The translations under genes and the position numbers were made by a program. This document shows positions 19,728 through 31,036 of a stretch of 64,000 bases of DNA, one piece after another (positions within the stretch are counted from its first letter, which is position 1; every line of letters starts with the position of its first letter). This stretch comes from Triticum aestivum (lineage: Eukaryota > Streptophyta > Magnoliopsida > Poales > Poaceae). Below the pieces are notes generated by a model. The model did no database searches. It saw only the letters and a program-made list of their open reading frames with translations, and had not been told where the DNA came from. The stretch is from contig NC_057809.1 in NCBI RefSeq assembly GCF_018294505.1, forward strand, positions 511,232,741 through 511,296,740, written 5' to 3'.

Positions 19728-21743
19728 ATGTCAGACCAAAGTGATAGCTAGAACTTGTTAGAGCAGCAAGTGCAGATGAGTGAGGGCACTAGTCCCTCAA
19801 GTTCCTCAGATGATGGCAGCAGGAGCAGCCATAGCAATCTGCCTAAAGCTGCCACAAGACAGAGAAAGAAGAGAACCTCAGACTCAGAAGATGAGGATTA
19901 TGTGGCAGAAGAGGAAGCAACTTCCAAGAGAGTTGAGCCAGCACAGGGCATAAAACCAGGGATGAAAATCAAAAGGCCAGCAGGCAGACATCCTATGTCA
20001 AAGGCCAGAGCTTCAATTGAGAAACCCACTCCCATAGAGCCAGTTGCTGCTGAGGGAAAGAAGAGGAAGGAAAGGGTCAAGAAGACCGTAGCCAAAGTGC
20101 TTGGAAAGGCTTCCAACATGGAAGATGAGGATGAAGAAGAAGAGGTTGCTGCACCAGCACCTAAGGCACCCAAGCTGATGGGTGATGCCATAAGATCAGG
20201 GTCAACTGCTTCTAAGGCCAAGCCAGCTCCAAAGCCAAAGCCAAAGAGGAATACAAGAAGCATCCCAGCTGCTGAGAAGAACAAGGCCCCAGTGCCTGAA
20301 GCTGCTGAAGAAGATGATGAAGAGCATGTTCTGAGAAAGCTCAAGCCCAAGATCCCAGACCATAGTGATGCTCATCCTGTGGCTGAGGATATGAAGCTCA
20401 GAAGAGACTCAGGGCTGAGGAAGTGGAGAGAAGCAGATCCGTATGCTTCAAGGAGAAGAACTGCTGTTGACTACAGGTTTCACACTAAGGAACAACAGGA
20501 CTTCTATGAGACAGTTTTGTTGGACAAGAAGCCCATAGTTTGTGACATGAGATGGGTCAATTGGGAGTACATCAAGGACAATGAAGAACACTACCCTGGA
20601 GTGTATGACAGCTTCAATGCTTGTGGAGTAGCAGACTTTGTTGGGAAGAAGCTCACAAAGTGGAACGAGGAACTTATTATGCAATTCTACTCCACGGCAC
20701 ACTTCTACCCAGATGGAAAGATCACATGGATGTCTGAAGGTACAAGGTACCAGTCTACAGTTGCTGAATGGGCTCAGCTGATTAATACCCCAGAAGAGCA
20801 TGACGATGACTTGGACATTTATGCCAAGAAGAAGATGGACCACAACTCTATGTCCAACATGTACAAGGAAATTCCAAATGAAGCACTTGATACTTTCAAG
20901 TTTGGGTCTGTGCATTATCTTCTGTCAGGGCTGCCAACCATTAACTGGATCCTTAGGCACACTCTGTTGCCCAAGTCAGGTGATCACAAGATGATCAGAG
21001 GCCATGCAATCAATTTGCTTCATGTATTTGATGTGCCTCAGAAATTCAAGGTCATGAGCCTCATAGTAGAAACTATCAAGAGGACTGCAGCAGATCAGAA
21101 GAGGAGCTGTGGTTATGCCCCTCAGATTCAGGAGTTAATCAACTCGAAGATGGGCACAGGCATATACTTATTGGACAAGGAACACCTGCCCATCCGTCCA
21201 GATTTTGAAGATAATCAAGTTGTCATGAATGAGAATGAACCATCATCAGTTCAAGCACAAGCAAAGAAAGAGTAGGCGAGGAAGGAGAAAGCTGCCAAGA
21301 TGCCAACTCAAGAGGAGGCATCTGAATATTTCCTGAAAACCAAACAAGAGCACCTTGGTTACTTGATTGCATCCACTCTGCGGATTGAGCAAGGACTAGC
21401 CACCCTAAATCAGAACCAGGCAAGCTTAGAGAGGATCATGGAACAAAAGTTCTATGACTTGGATGTCAAAGTGACAGAGATTCAGACTGCAGTGGAGCAG
21501 CTCTAGGATGACATGCAGGAGAGGAGAGGCAAGACTACAACTGATGCATTTGCCAGAGTGCCAAGAGCTCAGAGATCACATGCAGTGCCAGTTGCTGACA
21601 CCAGAGCCACCACTTCTGCACCAGCTACAGCCTCAGTTCCACCAGCTCCAGCATCTACTTCAGCCTCGGCTCCGACCAGGTCTACAGAAGGCTTCGTCCT
21701 TGGAGTGCTCCGGACTCCACCACCACCTGAAGATCAAGCCTGA
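19728..21743 (+). pseudogene. ORF2 of element B: plant transposon-protein-like, interrupted by three TAG codons
   Basis: A single frame from ATG 19,728 to TGA 21,741-21,743 (about 671 codons) is broken only by TAG at 19,749, 21,273 and 21,504; each could derive from CAG (Gln) by one C-to-T change. The first 230 residues are basic, Ser/Glu- and Lys/Pro-rich, disordered-looking, with nuclear-localisation-like clusters (RQRKKR). Residues about 235-400 hold a folded block (KKPIVCDMRWVNWEY, NACGVADFVGKKLTKWNEEL, FYPDGKITWMSEGTRYQ) that I recognise as the putative plant transposon protein type (Pfam Transposase_32-like). A coiled-coil-like part and a Pro/Ala/Thr-rich tail follow. Its task in the element is unknown; a captured gene or an env-position ORF are both possible. 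Confidence 0.75.
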
Positions 21744-22258
21744 GTGTCGACTTAGCACTATGCATTTTTAATAACTTTTTGGTAACTTGTTGCTAAAGGG
21801 GGAGAAAATGTATAGATCATAGGCTTCGAGAGAGAGTGTTGCTTTGTTGCTTTTATTCTCTCTTGTTTTATTTGGTGGTTTTTCGAACTTTGTTTGCTTT
21901 TGTGTGAGATACTATGTCATTGCTCGTGAGACATTGATGATCATGTGTTTGATCATAAGCTACACTTAATGTTTGCTTAATGCTATCATCTTATCTATCT
22001 TATGTGATCATTCACTATTCTTGGTGATGAGTGCATGTATTTCATTCTTATCATTTTAAGCGCTCCACCAAGATGTATGTGACATGGAAGAGTAACCCAT
22101 GACTCTAACTCTTTGTGCATTTGCAGTCCAAAGCAAATTTTAAATATGCACAAATTTAGGGGGAGCTCTTACTTGTCACATACTTCTCAAAGCGACGATA
22201 TATTTCATGCTTATTATCATTTGTCGAAGCTTTGATCTATATGTTGTCATCAATTACC

Positions 22259-22270
22259 AAAAAGGGGGAG
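22259..22270 (+). other. Polypurine tract of element B
   Basis: AAAAAGGGGGAG lies two bases before the 3' LTR, the expected plus-strand primer site. Confidence 0.9.
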
Positions 22271-22272
22271 AT

Positions 22273-24025
22273 TGAAAGTGCAACTATCCCTAGGTGGTTT
22301 TGGTAATTCATAACAACATATAGCTCATTGAGCTAATGCTATTCCAAGATGACTATTTCAGGAAAGCTCAATGATTGGCATGGCATGGATGTGAAAGTGG
22401 AACCCTCAAAATGCTAAGGACAAAGGATTGGCTCAAGCTCAAAAGCTCAAGACTCTTCATTTTATATTTTAGTGATCCAAGATCACATTGAGTCTTTAGG
22501 AAAAGCCAATACTATCAAGGAGGGATGAGGTGTTGCTTAATGAGCCTCTTGCTTCATGTGCTTAGTGATATGCTCCAAAACCCTCAACTACTTTCCCATA
22601 TCCACATATGACCTAAACCCTAAGCCAAACTCGGTCCTACCGATTCTTTCTATCCGGCGCCACCGAGTTTCACTTGTCATAAGCCACTGCCAAACCCTAG
22701 CAATTCGGTTCTACCGATAGGGATCTCGGTCTCACCGAGATGGGATTGCAAACTCTCTGTTTCCCTTTCGTAACTTTTCGGTCTCACCGAAAGAGCGAAT
22801 CGGTCCCACCGAGATTGCAATGTAAATTCAGTGTTTCCTTTTTGTAACTTTTCGGTCTCACCGAAAGAGCAAATCGGTCCCACCGAGTTTGCCTGACCAA
22901 CTCTCTGGTTAGCTAATTACCAAATCGGTCTCACCGAGTTTGTGTAATCGGTCTCACCGAGATTACGTTATGCCCAAACCCTAACCATATCGGTCCTACC
23001 GAGTTGCATGTCAGTCCCACCGAAAATCTCTAACGGTCACTAGGTTTACCTTTTCGGTCCGACCGAGTTTGTTGATTCGGTCCCACCGAGATTGGAAAAC
23101 TGTGTGTAACGGTTGGATTTTGTGTGGAGGCTATATATACCCCTCCACCTCCTCTTCATTCGTGGAGAGAGCCATCAGAACACATACACAATTCCAACTC
23201 ATATGTTCTGAGAGAGAACCACCTACTCATGTGTTGAGACCAAGATATTCCATTCCTACCATATGAATCTTGATCTCTAGCCTTCCCAAGTTGCTTTCCA
23301 CTCAAATCTTCTTTCCACAAAATCCAAATCCTATGAGAGAGAGTTGAGTGTTGGGGAGACTATCATTTGAAGCACAAGAGCAAGGAGTTCATCATCAACA
23401 CACCATTTGTTACTTCTTGGAGAGTGGTGTCTCCTAGATTGGCTAGGTGTCACTTGGGAGCCTCCGACAAGATTGTGGAGTTGAACCAAGGAGTTTGTAA
23501 GGGCAAGGAGATCGCCTACTTCGTGAAGATCTACCGCTAGTGAGGCAAGTCCTTCGTGGGCGATGGCCATGGTGGGATAGACAAGGTTGCTTCTTCGTGG
23601 ACCCTTCGTGGGTGGTTGCTTCTTCGTGGACCCTTCGTGGGTGGAGCCCTCCGTGGACTCGCGCAACCATTACCCTTCGTGGGTGGAGCCCTCTGTGGAC
23701 TCGCGCAACCGTTACCCTTCGTGGGTTGAAGTCTCCATCAACGTGGATGTAGGATAGCACCACCTATCCGAACCACGGGAAAAACATCCGTGTCTCCAAT
23801 TGCGTTTGAATTCTCCAAACCCTTCCCTTTACATTCTTGCAAGTTGCATGCTTTACTTTCCGCTGCCAATATACTCTTTGCATGCTTGCTTGAATTGTGT
23901 GATGATTGCTTGACTTGTCCTACAATAGCTAAAATCTGCCAAGAACTAAAATTGGGAAAAGGTTAAGCTTTTATTTGGTCAAGTTGTCTAATCACCCCCC
24001 CTCTAGACATACTTTCGATCCTACA
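22273..24025 (+). repeat. 3' LTR of element B
   Basis: Equal in length to the 5' LTR and almost identical. Differences include one T more in the run near 22,837, one A fewer near 22,922, one C fewer near 23,286, and base changes near 23,652, 23,693, 23,702 and 23,860. Confidence 0.97.
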
Positions 24026-24222
24026 AGGACTAAAAGGTGCATCGTTCACGCAGTCATCGCCACCGAGGGAGGAAACCCACAGCTGCCGGAGGGGCCCGAT
24101 CCTCTACCCGTGCCGTTCTCTCCGACACATGGCCGGCTCGGGAGGTCCTCCGACCCTTCTTCCACCCTGCCGTATTGTCCGCAGATCCGACCTGCCGCCG
24201 CCGACATCCCGGCGACCCTCAG
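24026..24222 (+). other. Candidate 5' exon, right half, with splice donor
   Basis: Follows the AGGAC duplication and continues the leader begun before 13,960. It is GC-rich and ends CCCTCAG|GTATAAG at 24,222/24,223, a good donor. A matching acceptor (TTCATTTCAG) is at 25,591-25,600. No long frame is open, so it may be a leader or a non-coding transcript. Confidence 0.35.
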
Positions 24223-25600
24223 GTATAAGTTCTTCGAAAGCGGCCTTGCTCTACTGCCCCAGATCCCCATGTGTCTGCATGTGCATCTTTTTCTACTCCC
24301 ATCAGCTCTTCCAAAGCCACCTAAATTTTTAGTCTTATTAGAGGTAAAGCTACTTTATGCATTTGAATCTAGGGCTTTGTTCAAACAACGAAGAAAGGGG
24401 GGAAAGTTGTAGCATGAATCTAGGAGTTGATTCAAAGAGGAAATAATATGGTGAAAGTAGTAGAGACCAGATACCCAACCGGTGTCTTGGTTGAAAAGGG
24501 AAATAATGGGAAAACGCAGTACAAACTGGATAAGGAACATATCTATTATTGGTTGAAAAAAGGATAGAAAGTGGCGGCTAGTGGACAAGTCAACAGAGTA
24601 TGTCCAGGATTAGATTTGCTGCCATCACATAGTAAAAGGTCTCCAGGATTAGATTTGCTGCCCTCACATAGTAAAAGGTCTCAGGATTAGATTTGCTGCC
24701 CTCATATAGTAAAAGGTCTCCAGGATTAGATTTGCTTCCCTCACATAGTAAAAGGTCTCCATGATTAGATTTGCTGCCCTCACATAGTACAAGGTCTCCA
24801 GGATTAGATTTGCTGCCCTCACATAGTACAATGGCACTCCTGCTGTTTTCCCCAATATGATAAGTAAGTTGCTCCTTTACGTTGCTGAGTGTCCTAGTGT
24901 CCCCACAGTCCCATGCCCTTAAACCAACTCTTTAGCTGCTGTTGATTTACTGTGTCTGGTAAACAAGCAATGCCACCATTAAAGTAATCCCATATTTGAG
25001 GAATCTCATTGTTGATCGTAATGCTTCTGCTAACATGAAGCACTGCTGACGTTTTAAAATTTCTACTGTCCTTGCGTGATTGCCATGAACATAATTAAGA
25101 TGCTTCTTTTCATTTTGTATATGTTCCGTATATTCTTATTGACCAGCAACTGTCTACTTTCTATCTTTTTGTGCAGATAGGGATATCCATTTCACCTTGT
25201 TGCTATTGTGACCTTTTGGTGAACTGCACAAAACACTTTTTTTTGAATGAGTGTCTTGTGCTGTTCAACTAAAATGTCACGTGGGCAACATCTCTCAATT
25301 TTGGTGGAACTGCACAAAATGGTGATTGGAGTTTCCAAAATCTCCGTCAAGTTCTGCTGGTAATCTTGTGCAACATTTTATTAGCCTTTGCAAGATGGAG
25401 CCGTCACTGTCACCACAATGGCACTTTATTTTAGTGGAACTGCACAAAAGGATAAGAAAATTATAGTTGCACCTGACATGAGCCGGACAGCCAACCTTAA
25501 TGTTTCCCAATTTTAGTGCAACTACTAAAGAAGAACCTGCCAGCTCACAAGAGCAAGTACTTCTTGCTAGCTGAATGATGCAATCTTTGCTTCATTTCAG
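24223..25600 (+). other. Candidate intron with repeats
   Basis: AT-rich, bounded by a GT donor and an AG acceptor. It holds the 39-bp array and four scattered copies of a TTTTGGTGGAACTGCACAAAA-like phrase (about 25,212, 25,300, 25,430 and 25,511). No protein-coding signal. Confidence 0.4.
24607..24840. repeat. Six tandem copies of a 39-bp repeat
   Basis: Unit GGATTAGATTTGCTGCCCTC followed by ACATAGTAAAAGGTCTCCA, with one to three changes per copy. Because 39 is a multiple of three, the minus strand reads a 13-residue repeat (YYVRAANLILET-like) without stops, but nothing else supports a gene there. Confidence 0.95.
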
Positions 25601-25879
25601 GTGAACAGCAGAAAAAGGCGCATGAATTGAATCATGGAAGTCCAGGCAGACCTTATCCAAGTAGAGCTGGAGGTTGAGTTCAAGGAGGCCGCTATTAAAG
25701 CGAAATCATGCTCTCCTGTGTCCTTGTTTGTGTTGTGCAAACATGTTGTGCAAACAGGAATACTCAACTACAGATGTTGTGACGGTCAAGAGCATTCGCC
25801 AAGTTCTTTGATTGTATGACATGGCTAGCCAAGATGGATTTAATCCCGATATTCACTTTATCAAAAGGCTCTAATGGGT

Positions 25880-26142
25880 TGGTTCTGAATCTTGCAAGAT
25901 GGGAATCAGTGAGATGTGTAGGCATCTTTGTTGTACTTATTATTTGAATTTTATTTGTTGGTTCTGAATCTTGCAAGCTGGGAATCAATGAGATGTGTAG
26001 GCATCTTTGTTGTACTTATTATTTGGATCTTATTTGTTGGTTCTGAATCTTGCAAGCTGGGAATCAATGAGATGTGTAGGCATCTTTGTTGTACTTATTA
26101 TTTGGATCTTATTTGTTGGTTCTGAATCTTGCAAGCTGGGAA
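25880..26142. repeat. 79-bp tandem repeat, about 3.3 copies
   Basis: The block starting TTGCAAGCTGGGAATCAATG recurs at 25,892, 25,971, 26,050 and (partly) 26,129. Copies 2 and 3 are nearly identical. The period is not a multiple of three, so the open frame across it is incidental. Confidence 0.95.
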
Positions 26143-26531
26143 ACACGGCATGATGATGCAGAGGACAATAACCATAACAAACAGTTCAAACTTGGTAGTA
26201 TTATCTTTGTGAAAGTGCGACAAATGTGCTGATCATGTGCGTCCTGAGAATAATAATTCTAATTATTGTGCATGTTGATCCTATGGCGCTGATAGGACGA
26301 GCGAATGCATTGCTTGTTTTAAGTATAAATTTCTATTAAAGCCAATTAAATTTAAGTAAAGTGACCACTAACTCCTGTTATTACAGTACCAATACAGACC
26401 CGCTCGTGAACCGACGTGTGGCTGAGGGTGCATCTTCTGTCGGGCATGCAGTAGACGAGGGAGGGGTAGTAACTGTTGTCGCCTCTACACACTCAGCTTA
26501 CTGTTGAATCCAGTTCCCCAAGAGCTAAAAA
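26143..26531. other. No feature recognised
   Basis: AT-rich at first, then less so toward 26,500. Nothing identifiable apart from the run-up to the exonuclease remnant. Confidence 0.4.
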
Positions 26532-27132
26532 ATGAACTACTGCCGCCTACACACTCGTTCACTCGAAGAGACTCCAATGGCCATCCGAGGGGTGAGCCTG
26601 CTGGATATGGACTTTAGTAAGGAGTTCCCCTTTGAGTTTGCTGTTCAGTCCTATGGCTGCACCAAGTTGAATGTGATGTACACCGACGATACGGACTCGG
26701 TGAAGCTCTGCCTCGCCTCAGTCCTATGGCTGCACCAGGTTCTAGAGCATTCACCCGTTTCATCGGCAGCGCTGACTGCACCTTCGCTACGGTGGAGAGA
26801 AGGAAGAACGCGACGGTTCGGCTATCTGGTGCAACAAGCTTGTCGACATCCAGAAGCAATACAGGATCATCAGCAACGGGCAGGAGAAGGACTCCGTGGT
26901 TGACCTCGCTGAGACCATCATCGACCGCTGATACGCCAACATGAAAGAAGACGACCTGAACACGTGGGAGGTACCTCTGAATCTAGCCTACATAACCTAC
27001 GCGGCCAAGGACGCATACGCATGCTACGACAAGTACATGCAGATCTTGGACATGAGGGCGTGTCTGCTTCCCATAACCAACGAGTACATAGACAGCCGCA
27101 GTGTCATGGTCAAGCGTGCCAGGAAGGTCTAG
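26532..27132 (+). pseudogene. 3'-5' exonuclease (DnaQ/WRN-exonuclease-like) gene remnant
   Basis: The start (from ATG 26,532) encodes FPFEFAVQSYGCTKLNVMYT and similar, as in the N-terminal part of grass exonuclease-domain proteins. The last 300 bp encode, in one frame, a stretch with KLVDIQKQYR, VVDLAETIID, a TGA at about 26,929-26,931, then NTWEVPLNLAYITYAAKDAY and ACYDKYMQILDMRACLLP to TAG at 27,130. YAAKD is the Y-x3-D of the third exonuclease motif. The middle, with the DxE and second Asp motifs, is missing or shifted; a 19-bp phrase (CAGTCCTATGGCTGCACCA) occurs twice, at 26,646 and 26,719, across the damaged part. Intact relatives remove nucleotides from DNA or RNA 3' ends. This copy cannot. 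Confidence 0.75.
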
Positions 27133-28099
27133 ATGTTGTACTTTATCTGTTTATAAGCACCTTTATCATCTGAGTGTTTCATGCATTAGCCTATGTGTCA
27201 TAATTATCTGTTCTGTCCGAAATATTTCTTTTAAGAACCCATTAACCTGATTGCTTTTTTTAGTGGCTATTTGCTTATGTATGTAAACTAGTTCACTTGT
27301 CCATAAAAAAACTAGTTCACTCGGCTGCCGTGCTTTGAATCTCCTTCCTCCCAACATATTCCCCTCCTCAGGTGGACCCAACAGGTCTCTGAATTTTCTC
27401 CCACCTCCTTTTTCGATGTAAACTGAGTTTTCTCCCAGTACTTTCCCCGTCTAGTCCAACATGATATTTTCACCCAGCCCAGCAAGTCCACGGATTTCGA
27501 GAAAAATGCAAATGGGATTTAAACGAGCTGCATAGATGCTACATCATTGTTTCACCCAGCCCACCAAATGGACTAAAAAAACAATTGGACTGACAGCTGG
27601 GTCCACGGCCACAGCCCAGTTTTTTGTGATTTGCCAAGTAAGTCGCTTTGTCAGGCCTGTTGGGCTGCAAATCTTTCAAGATGAGGAGAGCTTCATTCGG
27701 CTGGCCGAGAAAATGGCCTATCAGTAATGAGAAATGGGTAGTACATTTTTAGAACACATCAAACCGGCAATTAGTTTCAAATATCTTTTTTCATTTCGAG
27801 ATTTTAAATTACATTAATTTTTATGCGTGGAGAATTTGTTGGATTTTATATTGATATACATTTATTTTTAAAATCAGTTTGAATGTGAGTCGAAATTTTG
27901 GGATTAAAAACAGTTCGGACCGCACCGAAATATGCAAAATTTCGTATAATTTTTAACCGTGTCCATAATATGGGCTGTAATGCTAACAAAAAGAATATGG
28001 GCTCCAAAAAAACCTTAAGAATTAGCAAATGGGCTGTAAATTATTAGAAATAATGGCAGATGGGTTGTATGCTGTTTTCCACAGATTTGAGGCTTTCCT
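27133..28099. other. No gene; possibly the start of CACTA-derived sequence
   Basis: AT-rich with phrases such as GGCAATTAGTTTCAAATATC and ATGGGCTGTAA that I associate with Triticeae class II elements. No second CACTA terminus was found, so the left limit of that element is unknown. Confidence 0.4.
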
Positions 28100-28125
28100 A
28101 AAAAAAGGTTGACGCACAAGCAGTG

Positions 28126-29500
28126 ACTATTGGATGGCCATCCAACGGCTGTCGTGCTTCTTCGATCTCTACTCTTCCTGCTCCAGCCACTCAAACAAGC
28201 GCCGGCGGGACTGCCTACTCCCTCCTCCCCGCGTCCGGCTCTACTGCCTCAGATGCCTCATCGCCCCACCATACTCCCATCGCTGGCCTACCCATCCCTC
28301 TACTCACCTACACCTGTTGTTATTCTCCAGCGACGGTAGATGAACTAGTAAACCCTTGTATAGTCGTACTCCCCTCCGTGTGGGAAACAACTACCGAGTC
28401 TTCCCTGCCTCCGTGTCATTCCCTTCCTAGGCCTCGCCGTCGTCCACCGACCTGGTGCTCTCGGCGCGGCCTGGTCAACATGGTCAACGACCGACATGCA
28501 TCTGAAGTGGACTGTACGTGGAGAGGCCGACAGCTGGGTCCATGGCCGCACGCAAGGAAATGCCTCCTTATTACACGCAAAATAATGATTCCTCCACCTG
28601 ACATCAGGGACCCACCGAAAGGGCCTCCGTATTTCATGAAAAAAACGTTACCCCCGCTGACAGCTTGGACCCACCAGCTATATCTTCGCACGCAAGGAAG
28701 TGCCTCCTTATTACGCACAAAAAAATGAATACTCCCCCTGCTAGCTGGGACCCACCTTAGTGGCAGGCTGACTTGTGGGCCTACTAAGTTGATGGGGACG
28801 GAGAGCTTTGTCAACTTAGTCAATATGCACGATAGCTCCAGTGACCGTACGATGTTCATCCAACGACCGTAGTGCTTCTTCAACCTCTGGTCTTCTTGCT
28901 CCAGCCGCCCAAACCAGCGTCGGTCGTGCCTCATGCTCCTGCCTCCCGTGGCCGGGTGCGATGTGGTGGAGGCCTCACCGCCCCCTACTACTCTCACCGC
29001 TGGCCAGGCCATCCCTCTACTCACCCACACCCCCTGTTATTCTGCGGCGACAGCAGCCTCACACCACAGCGAACCAGTGAACCCCCATACTCCTCTACGC
29101 GTGGGCATCCACTGCCGCGTCTTCCCCGGCTCCGTGTCGTCCCCTTCCTAGGCCTCACCGTTGTCCACCGCCCTGGTGCTCTCGGCGCGGCATGGTCAAC
29201 GTGGTCAAGAAACGGCTTCCATCAGACGTGGACTATACGTGGAGAGGTTGACAGCTGGGTCCACGGCCGCAGCAAGGAAGTGCCTCCTTATTACGTGCAA
29301 AATAATTATTCCTCCACTTGACAGCGGGGACCCACCGGTCAGGCCACAGTATTTCACAAAAAAAATGTTTGCCCCTGACAGCTGAGACCCACCAGCTACA
29401 TCTTCGCACGCAAGGAAGTGCGCTCGGGCAAAAAAAACGATTCGCCCCCTGACTGCTGGGACCCACCAGCTACATCTTCACAGGCAAGGAAGTGCCTGAC
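28126..29500. repeat. Tandem duplication, unit about 720 bp, in the CACTA-like region
   Basis: The block with GCTTCTTCGATCTCTACTCTTCCTGCTCCAGCC at 28,150 matches GCTTCTTCAACCTCTGGTCTTCTTGCTCCAGCC at 28,873. The order of downstream phrases (CTCACC(T)ACACC, CCTCACCGT(C/T)GTCCACCG, ACAGCTGGGTCCA, CCTCCTTATTAC) is the same in both. Overlapping ORFs on both strands are a by-product of the high GC content. Confidence 0.8.
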
Positions 29501-29779
29501 AGTCGGGACCCACCTGGTCGAAGCATACGTAGCGTTGTCATTCTGGTCGCGAACGTGTATGTACATATATACTGGTCGATGTAGAGGCGCGCACGTGTCG
29601 TAGTAGAGGCATGTACGTGTCATAGTAGAGGCGCGCACGTAGCATGTACACGTATGTACAACGGCCAGGGTGCAAGAAAGAAAATACGGCCACGTACGTA
29701 CATACGGGCAGACTCTCGAACGCCTACTCACGCATACGTACAGCCAGGGCTCGTGTACATGGCTAGGTCGGAACGGAGA

Positions 29780-30220
29780 AACAGCATTGTCGTCGTGTTG
29801 ATGGGGAGGCAACAGAATGCGTCGTGTTCATGGGGAGGCAACGGAATGCACCGTGTTCATCGGCAGGCAACGGAACGCGTGGGAGCCAACCGGCTGGCTC
29901 GGAACAGAATGCGTGGTCGTGTTCATCGGGAGGGCTTGGACGCTACAGGCGATGGAAACGAGGCATGGTGTACCGCACAACGGAGGAAACGGAGCTCCTA
30001 CATTCGGAATGGGGTTCTGTTGATCGAGAGGGGTCTGGCGTACCGCAAAACGGAGGAAACGGACCTCCTACGGTCGAAACGGGGGTCTTGTTAATCGGGA
30101 GGGGTGTGGCGTACCGCAATACGGACGAAGCGGACTTGTGTTGGAGCGCTACGGTCGAAACAGGGGTCCTGTTCATCGGGAGGGGTGTGGCGTACCGCAA
30201 AATGGGACTCCACGGGATAC
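29780..30220. repeat. Subterminal repeats (TGTTCATCGGGAGGGG and GGCGTACCGCA phrases)
   Basis: Phrases TTCATCGGGAGGG(G/C)T, GTGTGGCGTACCGCAAAA and CTACGGTCGAAAC recur three to four times with a spacing near 60-70 bp. From about 30,230 to 30,550 the repeat changes to CTACTGTTCATCCAGCCTCCA units. Such arrays are common near CACTA ends, where they bind transposase. Confidence 0.7.
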
Positions 30221-31036
30221 TATTCATCTCCACCGTCGACCTCCTCCAGCCTCCACGGGCTACTGTCGGCCTCCTCCAGCCTCCACGGGCTCCTGTTCAT
30301 CCAGCCTCCACCACGCGCTACTCCACCGGCTACTGTTCAACCACCCCTCCACCGTCTACTGTTCATCCAGCCCTCCACACCACGGGGTCCTGTTCAACAA
30401 CCCCCCCACGGGCACCCCTCCACCGTCTACTATTCATCTAACCCTCCACCACACAATGGGGTCCTGTTCATCCAAAGGCAACGCCACCGCTCACTGTTCA
30501 TCCAACCCCCCCCCCCCGCAACGCTCACTGTTCATCCCAGAGGCAGCATCGATCGGCTTCAGTTAGCAGCAATAGCGAAGGAATCGCTCGATCGGGTTCA
30601 GTTAACAGCCATCGATCGATTGCTCGGGTTCAGTAATGCGTAGCCTGCAGTGCAATCGCTTGAGTTTAGTTAGAGCCCAACGCCTCGCTCGGGTTCAGTT
30701 AGAGCCAACGCCTCCACAGACACGCGTACGTGTACGAGAGAAACGCGCATCGCTCGGCCCCCGACCTCCCACCGTAACCGGGAACTCCACGAAATTTTCC
30801 TCCCCCTCGCTTCTACCACGGTTTTTTCCGTCATGGACGGCCCAAAGAATGTCATGCGGCTGCGTCTCCGGCCCGCCCAGGACGAAAAGCCCATTTTCTG
30901 TCATGATTTTTTGTCATAGTAGTAGGAGCCCACCACATCTATGATGATACCGCGTTTTGTCACAGTTATCGTCATAGAAGTGTCATATGTATGACAGGAA
31001 AAAAAATCGTTCGGCCCAAAACGTCACGGATGTGTC

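Larger units (their letters stand above)
13961..24025 (+). mobile_element. Element B: non-autonomous LTR retrotransposon with gag and a second ORF, 10.07 kb
   Basis: The two LTRs (13,961-15,713 and 22,273-24,025) are each 1,753 bp and flanked by AGGAC at 13,956-13,960 and 24,026-24,030. A PBS matching initiator tRNA-Met (TGGTATCAGAGC, 15,716-15,727) and a polypurine tract (AAAAAGGGGGAG, 22,259-22,270) are present. By eye I count about five substitutions and four one-base indels between the LTRs, so the insertion is recent. ORF1 is a copia/SIRE-type gag. ORF2 is a plant transposon-protein-like gene with its own promoter-like module. There is no protease, integrase, RT or RNase H anywhere in the 6.6-kb interior, so mobility must rely on proteins from another element. 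Extra AGGGGGAG tracts near 18,343, 21,796 and 22,158 are reminiscent of SIRE-lineage elements, which have several such tracts. Confidence 0.93.

Noticed and set aside
19898..20915. Minus-strand ORFs of about 150 residues
   Set aside because: Shadows of ORF2 of element B, which has the recognisable domain.
24607..24840. Regular direct repeats as a CRISPR array
   Set aside because: There are no spacers; this is a head-to-tail minisatellite in plant DNA.
28123..30944. Several ORFs of 100-205 residues on both strands
   Set aside because: GC-rich tandem repeats of a CACTA-like element; frames overlap, share no domain and are not kept between the two copies of the 720-bp duplication.
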